Position numbers and translations under genes: made by a program | The notes under the pieces: generated by a model | The model's database searches: none | What the model was told of the DNA's origin: nothing | What the model saw: only the letters and a program-made list of their open reading frames with translations | DNA from: Hyaloperonospora brassicae | Lineage: Eukaryota > Oomycota > Peronosporomycetes > Peronosporales > Peronosporaceae | Assembly: GCA_947650285.1 (NCBI GenBank) | Contig: CANTFL010001187.1 | Span: 62,001 to 126,000, forward strand | DNA length: 64,000 nucleotides | Direction: 5' to 3' | Shown: piece after piece, positions 33,204 through 43,890 of the stretch | Position numbering within the stretch: the stretch's first letter is position 1 | Layout: the number at the start of each line of letters is the position of its first letter

Positions 33204-35416
33204 CACTAGCGCATCAGATTGTGGATCGTTTCCAAAGGGCTTTGCCACTCTCATGCACTTTTCCACAAGCTGCAAACGCGTAAAAAACACTTGTCCGATG
33301 GATGTCCCTTACGAACGCACTTCTGACAATTCAATTGCTTTCAGCAGCCATGATCATTACGCTTGATCGATCTACATTTAGTGCACGGTTTCGATCGATC
33401 TCCGTGATCGCGTAACTTCTCCCGATCATATTGTTCATGCGGCATACGATGATCTTGGTTTGCAATCGAGTGGGGACGGTAGTTGCACAAACTCTACGTC
33501 GGTCCACGTCCTCTTCCGATCCGCTTGGATCCGACTCCAAACTTCTGCTTTCGCTTTCCACCCTGACCAATCGTACGGCTCGTGTCATTTTTGACGGCTC
33601 CTGATCAGCATTAACTTTAGATCGCTGATGAAACTTTCCCGATCCCATCAACACCTTCTTGTACCGGTTTTCCATCCACTGATACGCACGCAACAATTCT
33701 TGTATGTCGTCGGCGTCCGACAATCGCAGTAGAGTCAACTATTTCGCAAAAAATCGCGATCGTCCAGCGTAAAAATAAAATGTTCCACATGTTCACACCG
33801 CGTAGTATGTCTTCCTTTTCGAATCGCGACCTTGGCTCGGATCGCTGCCCCATTCAATCGTTGTAAATACTCAATCGGGGTTTTATCCGATCGTTTGCGT
33901 GCGTGGTACTACTGTCTGGCATTTGAAACACCGTACCCTCCATATTGCACCATGAAACCTTCATGCAGATATTTCCACGTGCGACGAGTAATGCGAATCC
34001 GTTGACTGTGCCAATTCTGTGCCGGTCCCGTCAGTAGATCACCGAACAACAGGCACTTCTCTTCATCTGGTATTTGGTCCCTTAGGAACGCCGACTTGAC
34101 CTTTCTGATCCAGCCTTTGGCGCGATCCACGTCTCGTTCTTAGCCATTAAATTCCTTCAGCTCGCCGATCACCGAGAAACGAATACGCTGGGGATTCGGC
34201 CTTTGATTCATTGATACTTCTGCAGGCGCCATAATGGCAGCCTCAAGTCCTCCCGATCCGATTCGTACGGGGAATGTCTTCGGGGATCACCACAGTCTGA
34301 TCGACCTTGATGCGATCCAAACGACTCCATCTCCACATCCGGAAAGTATATCTCTCGAGCTCTCGGCATCTTTTATTGCTTGACTTGGATTCGCTTGACA
34401 GGCTTGACTCCGCTGCTTCTGTTCGAATTGCTCCATTTCGTTATCAATGTAAGACAGCAGATGTCCTTGTAAGGCCGCTGCGTCATCTCCGGTGGCGCGT
34501 ATAGCTGCCGATCGCGGCTCAGACCTGATTCCTTTGGCGCGATCATGCAGATGAGCGGATCCACTGAGGCTTTTTGACATCCGTATGAATGCCGATCGAG
34601 GCGCATGAGTCGATCTCGGATTACGCTGAGGCATACTGCGACGATCCGGTGTGTTACTTCTTCGTCATGTCCGCGACCGTGGTACTCACTTGATCTTCAA
34701 TCTTAGCTTTGCCTGTGAGAGGGATCAGCTTCTCGTACAAAGATCGACATGCGCAGGTAATTTGATATTGATCAAAATCCAACATTCTTTTCACATCGAT
34801 CATCTCCGCCACGAATCCAGCTTCATGCTGAAGTCGCATGATCCCATAGATTCCTTCCAGCATGTTCGATGCACTTGCCGGAATCGATACCGAACCTTGA
34901 ATCTCGTCGATCCATTCTGGCTTCAGCACTTGGAGTACTAGGTTGCTTGATAGTAGGTTCTTGATCATCTTCCACTCGTACATCTTAGCCAGTTCTTCAT
35001 ATTGCCACCCTTCCATCTTGATCTCATCTTCCAAGAACTTAAATGGCTTCGGGATATTGTTCTCAACTCGATCACGTTGATCGGGCTCGGTCGCTGTTAT
35101 TTCACCCTCACCGTCCTCGATCGATGTTTTCTCGAGATCGCGGGTGTGACCTTGGGCAACTTTTGCACGTTTTAACCGATGGGTTTTCACCCTGAAAATC
35201 ATGCTTTGTAGCACGATCCGCGGTGGCCCCCGAAGTGACGTCAGAAGGGGGCTCAGGTTTTTCTTCGAAATCGAGCGATCGATTTTCCTGTTTCATCTTC
35301 TTGTCGTTAGAGTCCCTCCCTGAACTCTGATGAACTGGGAATCTTTCAGACTCACGCGACTGTGGAGATTCCTTGGCCTTCAACGCTTCCATCCCAGGTT
35401 CAGTTTTTATCTTCAC
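33204..35416 (-). pseudogene. gag: Gag of element G, several frames
   Basis: The N-terminal part begins MKIKTEPGMEALKAKE (35416) and continues through a 186-codon frame with PKPFKFLEDEIKMEGWQYEE. The gag core reads KSAFLRDQIPDEEKCLLFGD and LTGPAQNWHSQRIRITRRTW (34130-33909), the typical Gypsy gag hydrophobic core. A downstream piece has LSDADDIQELLRAYQWMENR. The zinc knuckle CQKCVRKGHPSDKC (C-X2-C-X4-H-X4-C) lies at 33287-33328 in a different frame from the preceding piece. At least four frame changes make it non-functional. Confidence 0.8.
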
Positions 35417-35448
35417 ACCTTCACTAAGAGACTCACGGTGAAATCCCT

Positions 35449-35473
35449 GGTTCGAATCTGGGCACGCGCACCA
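35449..35473 (-). other. Primer binding site of element G, tRNA-complementary
   Basis: The plus strand here reads GGTTCGAATC, a T-arm consensus, followed by TGGGCACGCGCACCA. This looks like the 3' end of a tRNA with its CCA. On the minus strand it is therefore a primer binding site of up to 25 bases, starting TGGTGCGCGTGCCC three bases inside the 5' LTR. No anticodon or D arm precedes it, so it is not a tRNA gene. Searching the tRNA set for this 3' end would name the primer. Confidence 0.8.
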
Positions 35474-35476
35474 TTA

Positions 35477-36690
35477 TGGTGGAGTGGTGATCGCTCTTTT
35501 GACGAGTTAATCCAAACTCTCCACTGGCGCCCGAACGACCGACTAACAGAGGGGGTACTTCGATTCCGTGTTTTTGATTGCCTTCCTCACCTTGTGTACC
35601 CGTCGGTGGGGCGGGTTGCACTCTTCCAGGTGGACTCATTTTAATGGAAAACTTGACCGTGTTTGCGATGGGGTCGAGGTTCGATCACGGTGTGGAAATC
35701 TTTACACCGCGATCGGGGTTGGTGTGATCACGTGGAATTCGTCACGCGATCACTTGTATGCTCGTGGGATTGCTCGATATGCGTTACCCTGATCTGTAAC
35801 AGATCGCCTTGTCCAAATTTAGACCTTGATTCGCGAGCCTTCTGACTACTTTAGCCGTATCGAGATCTTGAGTCCTCAACCACAAAGGGTTTCCTGCGTC
35901 CAGTCGCAGTTGGGGTGTTGTTTGACAGCTCTTGATCCCTGTCCAAACAACCCAGGGATATTACTTGATTAAATATGTGACTTTTCCTTGACGTCGGGTG
36001 GCCAGTAATCCACCCGGAGGAGAAGTCGACACATGTGATTTGAAGCAAATTGAACTCTGTCTACTATTCACCAATCAAACCAAGCAACCATATCCCTGAT
36101 ATCATACCGTAATCATCACACGACACGTCACCTATCTAGAAGGTAGCGATCTTGTACTTACCACACACGTGATAGAGTGGTCTTTTTGCAGTCGCCTTTT
36201 TGGTTGCAGATCGTGTCGTCCTCATTAGCTTGATTGTGACTACATACTTGGTCGTTGATCTTCGTCGTGATTGCATTCTTGATCACGATCATCTTTTTTG
36301 ATCGCGATCACCTGGTGTGGTCCAAACCAACCTGATCACGATCACTTTTGCCGATCGCACAGTTGTGATCACTTTTGCTGATCACCTGATCACGATTACT
36401 TCTAAAGATCGCGGATCACATGGTGTATGCGAATCTCCCACGTACTCATCCACTTTATAGTAAACCCATTTCCATGACTCGTACCTTCCGTCCGTCATAC
36501 TTTCACCCAATTTTGCAGGTTTCATTCCTTCTTATCTGACATCGGGTTCTGCCGATCAGTACCATGGAAGTAATCTGACCCGGTGTGGGACCGGCGCTAC
36601 CAACCGTTTTCTGATTCGGACATAACTGGAGCACCATCAGTTCACTGTGGTGGGCTTCCGTGGTGACTTTTTCTCAGTCTTCACCACGCA
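35477..36690 (-). repeat. 5' LTR of element G
   Basis: It begins TGGTGGAGTGGTGATCGC and ends about CACCACGCA. The first 680 bases match the 3' LTR closely; the middle (about 36160-36520) is a different sequence, crowded with GATCACGATCA-like words, and the last part aligns again with the 3' LTR. The two LTRs are therefore mosaics of one family. The right boundary is approximate. Confidence 0.7.
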
Positions 36691-37534
36691 GGTTTGTGAT
36701 CGCGATCAAGTTGGTGTGGAGCACACCGTGTGACCCGCGTCAGCAAGGCGACCGCTATTAGGCAGTGATCGGGATCGGAATCATTGATCAGGTAGGTGAT
36801 CGCGATCAAGTTGGTGTGGAGCACACCATGTGTTCCGCGACCAGGGAGCAATCGAGATCGTGATCAGTGATCAGGTAGGTGATCGCGATAAGACAAGCAT
36901 ATCAGAGGTGGGCCACGCAAGTAGAAGATCGCTACCTTCTAGAGAAAGCGACATGTGGCAAACGATGTCCAAGAAAAAGATACAGGGTTGTTTAGTTTGA
37001 TTGGTGAACAGTAGACAGAGTTCAATTTGCTTCAAATCACATGTGTCGACTTCTCCTCCGGGTGGATTACTGGCCACCCGACGTCAAGGAAAAGTCACAT
37101 ATTTAATCAAGTAATATCCCTGGGTTGTTTGGACAGGGATCAAGAGCTGTCAAACAACACCCCAACTGCGACTGGACGCAGGAAACCATTTGTGGTTGAG
37201 GACTCAAGATCTCGAGACGGCTAAAGTAGTCAGAAGGCTCGCGAATCAAGGTCTAAATTTGGACAAGGCGATCTGTTACAGATCAGGGTAACGCATATCG
37301 AGCAATCCCACGAGCATACAAGTGATCGCGTGACGAATTCCACGTGATCACACCAACCCCGATCGCGGTGTAAAGATTTCCACACCGTGATCGAACCTCG
37401 ACCCCATCGCAAACACGGTCAAGTTTTCCATTAAAATGAGTCCACCTGGAAGAGTGCAACCCGCCCCACCGACGGGTACACAAGGTGAAGAAAGTTGCTA
37501 TCGACTCCTTAAAATAGCGATCACCACTCCACCA
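36691..37534 (+). repeat. Inverted, partial G-type LTR
   Basis: The reverse complement of this segment matches 15071 to about 15950, ending AGCGATCACCACTCCACCA at 37534, the LTR tip. It abuts the 5' LTR of G head to head, so 35477-36160 and 36960-37534 form a long inverted repeat around a spacer of about 800 bases. No primer binding site follows 37534. It may be a solo LTR, or the residue of a second element in opposite orientation. Confidence 0.75.
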
Positions 37535-37639
37535 CTCTAGCTGCATATCGACGATGGCGCGTTCCCTTGCGTTTTGGTGGCTTGATATAGCAAGTTGGCC
37601 GTGGCAAGCCAACTCGAGATCTGTGTTTTCCGACCATAG

Positions 37640-38990
37640 ATCACATAAGGGCAAAAATATACTCAAGTAGCCGAACTATTAATATCATAAATTTCAAAGT
37701 AGTGCATTTTACCTGTGGATCCATCCTACCACTTCATGATAGCCGCATGTGCGTTCTCGACACGTGACGTTGTCTCATGACCGTAATGTAGGCAACTACG
37801 CAAGCAGCAAGACACAAACATCTTCTTGTAAACCAGCCAAGTATCACGCAGACCATCCTTTTTTTGTAAATTGGTAGAGCTAACCATATTGCAACAAGCT
37901 GGCGATTATACTCTGTCGTAGATTGAGGTTGTACCAAGCAGTCCCACGTGAGCTGTAATTGTTTGAGCTTCTTTGTGGAGTCAATGTGTCTTCGCATATT
38001 GGCAGTGACGTTCTTGTTTATGTGCCATCTACTATGCAGTGTCATCGCAAAGGGGAATTAGTTACCAAGCGCGTTCATGAATGCCATCTCACAATCAACA
38101 ACCAATGTTTTTGGTGTAGCGATGTAGAACATCCCGAATACCCGCCTCAAGTTCGGCATCGTCCAGATGTAGTCGCCTTATTTCTCGTTTATCATAAAGC
38201 AATAGGCGAAAGTGTAGCTGTTGTTGATCGCAGTTACGCCCACAATTTGCAGCAGAGGTAGTCGAAATCGATTAGTCTTGTAAGTGGCTTCAATCAAAAA
38301 TACCCGACTAGCGCTGACTCAGTAAGTAATTTCCCTGGCAGAGGAAGACACGATAAACAGGTGCGTGAGCTGCTGCTCAGCATCAAATTTCGCGTAGTAC
38401 GGCGCATTGTTGTTTGGCCATTGCTTTTTGCTAGACTTGCAAGCAGGTTTGTAAGCGGAGACCTTTCTCCTAGCAGTCTGCGGCGCTCCATTGCGCGAAT
38501 ATTGTGTATATCGCGCGTAGTAACACCCAAAATATTAGATTGTCGTAGGGAGGCAACGATGCGACCAGCGCTGATGCCTGCACGCAGACTCGCAATCACC
38601 GTTTGTTTTTGTTCTTCCGTCAGAGCACGTACACGTGGATGCACCTCAATATTTATAAATGGATCATGCCTATACTCTATATGAGTAACTTAAGTCGACC
38701 ACTGGTCTACTTGTTCTTGACGTCGCTGTCGGGTAATAGTGGCAGAAAAGGAGCAGCCAAAGGCGCGGCTGGCGCCCATGCGCTGACATTGAGGCGCTGA
38801 ACCTGACTCAATGCCAGAATAAGTTCAGTGGCCTGTGCATGAGTATTTCAGATCCACTGCTTTAACCTCACCGTCCTTGCGGTTACCCACCTTATGTTGC
38901 CTTTTAATAGCTGTAACACACCCTTCCGGCAGTGTTAGCTCGTCAAGCGCGTGGCGGGCTTCGTCCACAGAATTAAACAGCTCTTCTGTG
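37640..38990 (-). pseudogene. Mutator-like (MULE) transposase relic
   Basis: Read on the minus strand from the right: a FAR1-like N-terminal piece (FNSVDEARHALDEL), HPRVRALTEEQKQTVIASL, and TRDIHNIRAMERRRLLGE. The MULE catalytic region shows LIEATYKTNRFRLPLLQIVG (usual Asp replaced by Glu), VVDCEMAFMNAL (second Asp) and RWHINKN. Near the end RVENAHAAIMKW matches the family C-terminal block. Stops and frame changes separate these pieces. MULE transposases move DNA with long terminal inverted repeats; I could not find convincing termini around it. Confidence 0.75.
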
Positions 38991-39630
38991 AGCTAGTTAA
39001 AGCCTTTCATATGGCTTTGAAGGAAGATTGTCACGGATCTATTTGACTAGATAATTTGATATGAATAAACGTTACTTCTTTAAGTACAATAATACAATGT
39101 AATAATTTACAGACCTTTAACTCCAATGACTTGTTTGATGCAGGGGGTGAAGGATTATTAGCGAAACCTGAAGGCTCATTAGCGGCTCACTTACAATATT
39201 AAGTAACAATTTTACTTCTACTACGACTTGATTCTTTGTTTTTGTCGTTTACACTTCACCAGTATAGAGAATATAGTGAGAAATAATGAAAGTATGGGTT
39301 AGTGACCTTTATATTAAAACGCGCGCCAGAGGCGTTACAGCCCCCCACACCGAGGACCTTGTTAGTGGCTATATCAATCTAGAAGTGGGATATTTCTCTA
39401 TCCTGCGCTCAACGACTAAGAACCTTCCAGAACTTAGTATACCCACACAAATCACCTACCATAACTACCAAGCCTGGAAGCTGGGGCGTCGACCCGGAAA
39501 CAAGTGTCCGCTATCACATCTCTACTTCCAATATATATACTTAGCAACGCACTGACCTTTACTGTTGTCAGTGAGAGTTGGCTCCATAATAATTGTCGAG
39601 TACCTAGTGGTCGGTGACCCTTACACAAAT
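38991..39630. other. Unassigned, AT-rich
   Basis: No recognisable gene. The last 350 bases lead into the polypurine tract at 39631-39644 and so are probably the 3' internal end of the element whose LTR follows. Confidence 0.4.
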
Positions 39631-39644
39631 TAAAGGTGGGGTGA

Positions 39645-39990
39645 TGTAACGGGGTGAGCCCGTCATATGTAACTGACGCCTCGTTGGGTCAGTGAGAGTT
39701 TTATTATAAGGGAAACGATAAATATTTCCTAGGTTCTCGTTAACCCCCCCATCCCAATATATTACCGATATTCATGTATATTCCATATTTTTGATTGGTC
39801 ATAATTGAAGGTCGTATTGCTAAATACTGGTAGCCAATCCAAACACTATATTTTCATCCTTTTCTTTTTCGCTCACACGCACATTTATCAACTGTTTGAA
39901 GATCTTTATTTTATTGACATCATTGCCTTTATGAATTTGTATTTGATATCTCTACACCTAATTTTCTATATTTTTAAAAAATAAAAGCGT
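39645..39990 (+). repeat. LTR remnant with polypurine tract, plus-strand element
   Basis: A polypurine tract TAAAGGTGGGGTGA (39631-39644) is followed by TGTAACGGGGTGAGCCCGTCATA, close to the start of the B LTR (TGTAACGGGTTGAGCCCGTT). The remainder is AT-rich and diverged, and no CCGTTACA end is found before the GC-rich sequence at about 39990. It is a truncated 3' LTR of the same family. Confidence 0.6.
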
Positions 39991-40009
39991 CGGGTGGTCG
40001 CCAAGTTGG

Positions 40010-40812
40010 GTGGAGACACCCGACGCCGTGTGGCCCGAGGACGGCTCGAGCGCGTGGCACACGTCGGAGGGCGCGGCGGCGTCCATTGTGGCCGCAGTGA
40101 AGTCTTTCCTGGAGGCGACGAAGGACACTGCGGCGGGCGGAGAAGGCGGTTGTGCGACGGCGGGTGGGGCGCGCGTTTTCTGCGGTCGCTCGCGTTTGTC
40201 TCGTTTTTGTTTCTCTCTCTTTGTCTGTGTCAGTGTCGGTCTGTGTCTGTGTCGTTCACTGTTTGCTTGCCCATTATCGCTCTCTATGCGGTCAATGGGA
40301 CTGATTGAGTCTTAGCGGATTCGATGTCGAGAGCGAGAGACATTTTCAAATGCGCCGACTTCTGCGATCAGTTGGAGGATTTCGTTTCGATCGATCGAGT
40401 GGGGGGTGTCCGGCGTTGCACCGACAATGACGAATGGCTGGCGCGCTGGATGGGGTATGGTGGGGGGGCAGTTTGATTCCGATTAATGCGCGTTTGTTTT
40501 TTGGCTGTGTGTAGCGAGTTCGATACGGGCTGAGGCGCTGCGACGTGGTGAATTTGACGTGATCTTTTCAAGACTCGTGCGCTCCGTCAGCTGTGCATGC
40601 GTCGAATTATGCATAGACGGGAAGTTGGTTACGCTCATAGCACTGCAGCGCATAATCCGGTGGGCCTTTTTCAGCATGCGTTACATGCGCTGCTGGATTC
40701 TCAGAAAAGAGAGGGGAAGTATGTGTGCTAGTTGTAGTATGTATCAGCTTCTGTTGTTGTTGTAGAAGACGGAATCTGCAGGCGTGACAGCCAGTTGCTG
40801 TTCACAGCATAA
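40010..40812 (+). CDS. Unrecognised intron-bearing gene fragment
   Basis: GC-rich sequence with coding character, interrupted by intron-like gaps. A first open piece (from about 40010, reading WPEDGSSAWHTSEGAAASIV and VKSFLEATKDTAAGG) is followed by a pyrimidine-rich stretch ending TTAG at 40315. I propose exons 40316-40459, 40515-40718 and 40766-40812, with introns 40460-40514 (GT...TGTGTAG) and 40719-40765 (GTATGTGTGC...TTGTTGTAG). The joined phase stays open to TAA at 40810-40812. Readable parts include RDIFKCADFCDQLEDFVSID, NDEWLARWM and LCIDGKLVTLIALQRIIRW. I do not recognise the family. The 5' end appears cut by the LTR remnant. The exon model is my inference; the first donor site is not fixed. 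Confidence 0.35.
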
Positions 40813-41502
40813 CTTCTGGATGCAGTACGTAGCACATGGTATATATATTTCTTCGTCATGTAGAGATACGACATAGAATGACCTTTGCTCACCCGCACTG
40901 AGCAAGTGGGTACATGGCGTGCAAAGCGCTGCAAAATATGTATTGCCTTGGCATTGTCGGGCTTGAGCTGCGAAGGGTTGTGCCAGAAGTGAGCAAGTCG
41001 AGAGGGACAGACGACGAACGAAATTTCGTGGGAAATGAGCTCGCACGATCTTTTTCGCTGGCGAGTGATACCGGTAGGGGCATTAGAGCTGTGGGGGACA
41101 GTCGTTGCGCCTGTCGAGCATTCAAATGTCGTCGCGCGCGAGTAGAGTCAGCCCGTCTGTAATTTACGTGCTGTTTAGCATTGTGAACACGAGATCTCTA
41201 CCATGCGCTTCGTGCCGGAACAGAACCATAGAAGACAGTAAGAATGGGCTGTCGTTGCAATCGCGTGTGCGTATCAGGTTTGTCCCTGCATCTGGGATTG
41301 AAATTGAGCTTGATTAGAACCTTGTTGATGGCTGTCTTCAACGCGCCGACTTAAAGGTATGCATACATTGTTCTGATTCCGTATTTTATCATTTGTAAAT
41401 GAGATTGTAAATTTACCTCCGAGACGGTAATATTATTAATTTAACCAATCAGAAGGCGTAAATCAAATAAATTTTGGTAATATAAAGGGGTGGGGTGGTT
41501 AG
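40813..41502. other. Unassigned downstream of the gene fragment
   Basis: Several overlapping short open frames on both strands (for example 40914-41162 plus, 40744-41046 minus) but no motif or splice pattern that favours one. The end of this stretch turns AT-rich. Confidence 0.35.
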
Positions 41503-41884
41503 CAAAAACCTTAGCGGGTTAACAGGTCCCTATCATAATTATGTATAGGAAAAAATAAAAAAAAGCTTCATTTAATTACGAAAATATAAATAATACCCCA
41601 CCTAATCAAAAAAATAAAAAAAATGCCCTTGATAATCACGAAGACTAAAATAGTGCCCGACGTCTAAAAAAACTCAAGTTAATGTGGTACACATAAAACC
41701 ACGCTTTCTTAATCATTTTCGTTTTTCCCTGTTACGGCCATGACGAACCCTCGCCCTGTTTGGGAAGCCGCAGAGAGATTCTGCCGCGGGCGTGCTGCAA
41801 TTGCAGCTACCAGTTTCAGGCGGAGGCGCGATACATAAGTGCGTAAACGCGTCATTGTATCATCGTTCGCGGCCGTAAACACAG

Positions 41885-42023
41885 TCAGTTGGTGCTATTG
41901 TTGTTGATATTATTGTTTTTCTTTTGCTATTGTTGTTTCAGTTGCTCTTGTTGATGGTGTTGCTGCTATTGTTAGTGCTACTACTGCTGTTGCTGCTGCT
42001 TATGTTGTTGTTTGAGTATCTAT
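41885..42023 (+). repeat. TTG/TGC trinucleotide microsatellite, left part
   Basis: An imperfect run of TGT, TGC and TGA triplets, continued after the Copia LTR at 42334-42525. The two parts were one array before the LTR inserted. Confidence 0.85.
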
Positions 42024-42333
42024 TGTTAGAGCGTAGTAGTGCACTTGGTGCAAAGTAGGTGGAAGTAAAAGTGAAATATATTGAGTGTTTTTAGCATGAC
42101 CTTCCTCAACACTACGATATGTATGACCAGACAAAACGAAACTGCAACTTGACCATAACAAGTCACATATGACGTCCGTCTCTCGTAGTCCCATGTGTCA
42201 ACCTGTCACATGGCGACCGTCTCTCGTGGTCCCATATGTCACCCTGTCACATGGCGACCAGCCAATCAGGTGACACCGTACCATGGTATAGTACTTGAAC
42301 CTAGAAACCTGTCAAATACGATAGTTTCTAACA
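42024..42333 (-). repeat. Solo Copia LTR with TCTAT target duplication
   Basis: 310 bases starting TGTTAGA and ending TCTAACA, homologous to the LTRs of element H (54045-54389, 58902-59246): shared GTAGGTGGAAGTAAAAGTG-like, TATATTGAGTGT and CAGCCAATCAGGTGACACCG blocks. It is flanked on both sides by TCTAT (42019-42023 and 42334-42338), so it came from a true insertion followed by LTR-LTR recombination. Strand is given to match H and is otherwise arbitrary. Confidence 0.88.
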
Positions 42334-42525
42334 TCTATTGTTGATGCTGTTACTGCTGTTGCTGCTGTTGTTGTTTGAGTATCTGTTGTTGATGCTGCTA
42401 CTGCTGTTGTTGTTGTAGGTGATGCGGTAGCTGTTGGTGTTGCTCTTTAGATGATGCTACAGCTATTGCTACTGATGTTGATACTGCTGTTGTTGTTGTA
42501 GGTGCTGATGTTGCTTTTAATGTTG
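42334..42525 (+). repeat. Trinucleotide minisatellite, right part
   Basis: TGT/TGC/TGA-rich, with a longer repeat unit of about 65 bases (TTGTTTGAGTATCT followed by TTGTTGATGCTG and CTGCTGTTG) occurring more than once and continuing the array left of the solo LTR. Confidence 0.8.
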
Positions 42526-42840
42526 ATTTACTAGTGGGATTGCATTTCCTTTCTACTTTCCAGTTTTGATACTTTAAAATACATAACAATATCAATGAAT
42601 CCAATGAATTTATCCCTTCTGTTCAGCTCTTATTGATGGCATCAATGTCTGCAGACTTCGTCGTATGCAGGCCTATTCCAGGGAGGAAACGTGCGATGCC
42701 TTAAGCTTATTCGTCAAACTATGACGTGGGGCATTTTTTTATTTTCAATTTTTTGGGTTACTATTTTATTTTTGTGATCAAATGGGGAATTTTAAATATT
42801 CCCATGAATATATTCTTAAATATTAACCTCGCTAAGTAAG

Positions 42841-43890
42841 CATTGGACAATACTACCGGTGAAGGTATCATTGGTACTGATTCAGTCATCGGTTAATTTA
42901 TACCTTTGTATCAATCAACTTAATTAGTATATGCTGCTAGACGCGCTCAATTTGTGGTGAGCGGATATCTATATTAGGACGTTGTAGGTAAAGAATGATA
43001 AATGTAAAATCAAGCAGAAATATTTTGGTAGACTTCAATTATAGACCAATGCATATCTACTTTTTCCTTTTACTGAGCGTGTTCGTCTTGTAGACTCACC
43101 TTCTTCTGCACAGATAGTGAACGTGAGTATTCAAGGAATCTACCTGTCTACACTGCCGTCAGTGTAAGTAACTTGTGCTGTGTCAATTCTAGTGTCCGGC
43201 GCCCCGTCACATCGTTTGGATAGTTGCGAGTGTAGATTAGCGATCGGGTCACTCGTGCAATATTTGCTGGGTAGCAGATCGAGTGACAGACATAAGAACA
43301 TGACAAGCGGCTTGTTTCGTACTATATCAAGGAATGCGGAATCGACCTGAATGAATGAGTCTGACTTATCGCATCGAAACGCTTGATCACGTGCTTGTTC
43401 TTCGTCGCTGACCCGTGCTGCGGAAGTTTATAGCAGAGCAGTAGTACCCAAGGGCAGTGGGTGATCGGAGCTTACGGCGAATGATGTCATCGTGGTTGTA
43501 CACCTCACTTACATCCAGCAACGTTGACGAGGACGCGAGCCTTCCTTGCTAGAAGCCAGTGTTAGCGTCGCAATTGCGTACGCGACATGTCGTTCAGTAT
43601 CTACATTTCTACTCCTTGATGACTGCAAGGGCTTTTCCCAGCAGCAGTTGCACTTGCATCATCGCCCTCCAACACACTGAAGTGACCAGATCTTTTGCTG
43701 CGCGTACGAGGAAGATGAGTGTAAGCTTTAGATACGAACACCAGTTGCAAATGATTGGAGAAGGTTTGTACGAGTCTCTTTACATCATGAAAGCAAGAAG
43801 AAAGTGAGCAGAGCAAAAGTGTGATACTTCGAAAGATAAATGGATTTCTCTACACTACACTTGTCTCCGGTTTCGGTTCATCCCAAACTT
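42841..43890. other. Unassigned, includes the 3' flank of the effector gene
   Basis: About 1 kb with no supported gene. An 82-codon plus-strand frame at 43559-43807 shows no motif. The part next to 43891 should hold the effector gene's 3' untranslated region. Confidence 0.4.

Larger units (their letters stand above)
15071..36690 (-). mobile_element. Element G: Ty3/Gypsy with two RNase H domains, hosting element C
   Basis: A minus-strand element with its 3' LTR at 15071-16160 and 5' LTR at 35477-36690. Leftwards from the 5' LTR come a 25-base primer binding site, gag (33204-35416), protease, linker, RT, RNase H, a second cellular-type RNase H, integrase, and an antisense coiled-coil frame next to the 3' LTR. 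Element C lies in the gap between the gag zinc knuckle and protease. Known oomycete Ty3/Gypsy groups (Chronos and Archon) have acquired extra RNase H domains; G resembles them, but I cannot assign it. All domains carry frameshifts or lost catalytic residues, and no target-site duplication is visible at the outer ends. Confidence 0.85.
41503..42840. mobile_element. Candidate non-autonomous element with imperfect terminal inverted repeats
   Basis: The left arm (about 41503-41665, starting CTTAGCGGGTTAAC and ending near AAAAAAATGCCC) resembles the reverse complement of 42725-42840 (starting CTTAGCGAGGTTAA and passing through AAAAAAATGCCCCACGTC). The arms are AT-rich, which weakens the case, but the order of matching blocks is kept over more than 110 bases. 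Inside are trinucleotide repeats and a later Copia LTR insertion. No transposase is encoded and no clear target duplication is seen. Confidence 0.4.

Noticed and set aside
33331..33738. Programmed frameshift between G gag pieces
   Set aside because: Several unrelated shifts and lost catalytic residues occur across G, so simple decay explains it.
35449..35473. tRNA gene 3' half
   Set aside because: T-arm and CCA are present but no D arm, anticodon stem or promoter boxes precede them, and it sits exactly where a minus-strand LTR primer site belongs.
39994..40308. Arg/Gly-rich 104-codon frame
   Set aside because: Out of phase with the better-looking frame at 40010 and ends in a pyrimidine-rich stretch that looks like an intron.
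41885..42525. CRISPR-like or regulatory repeat array
   Set aside because: Units are imperfect TTG/TGC triplets without unique spacers; an ordinary eukaryotic microsatellite split by a solo LTR.
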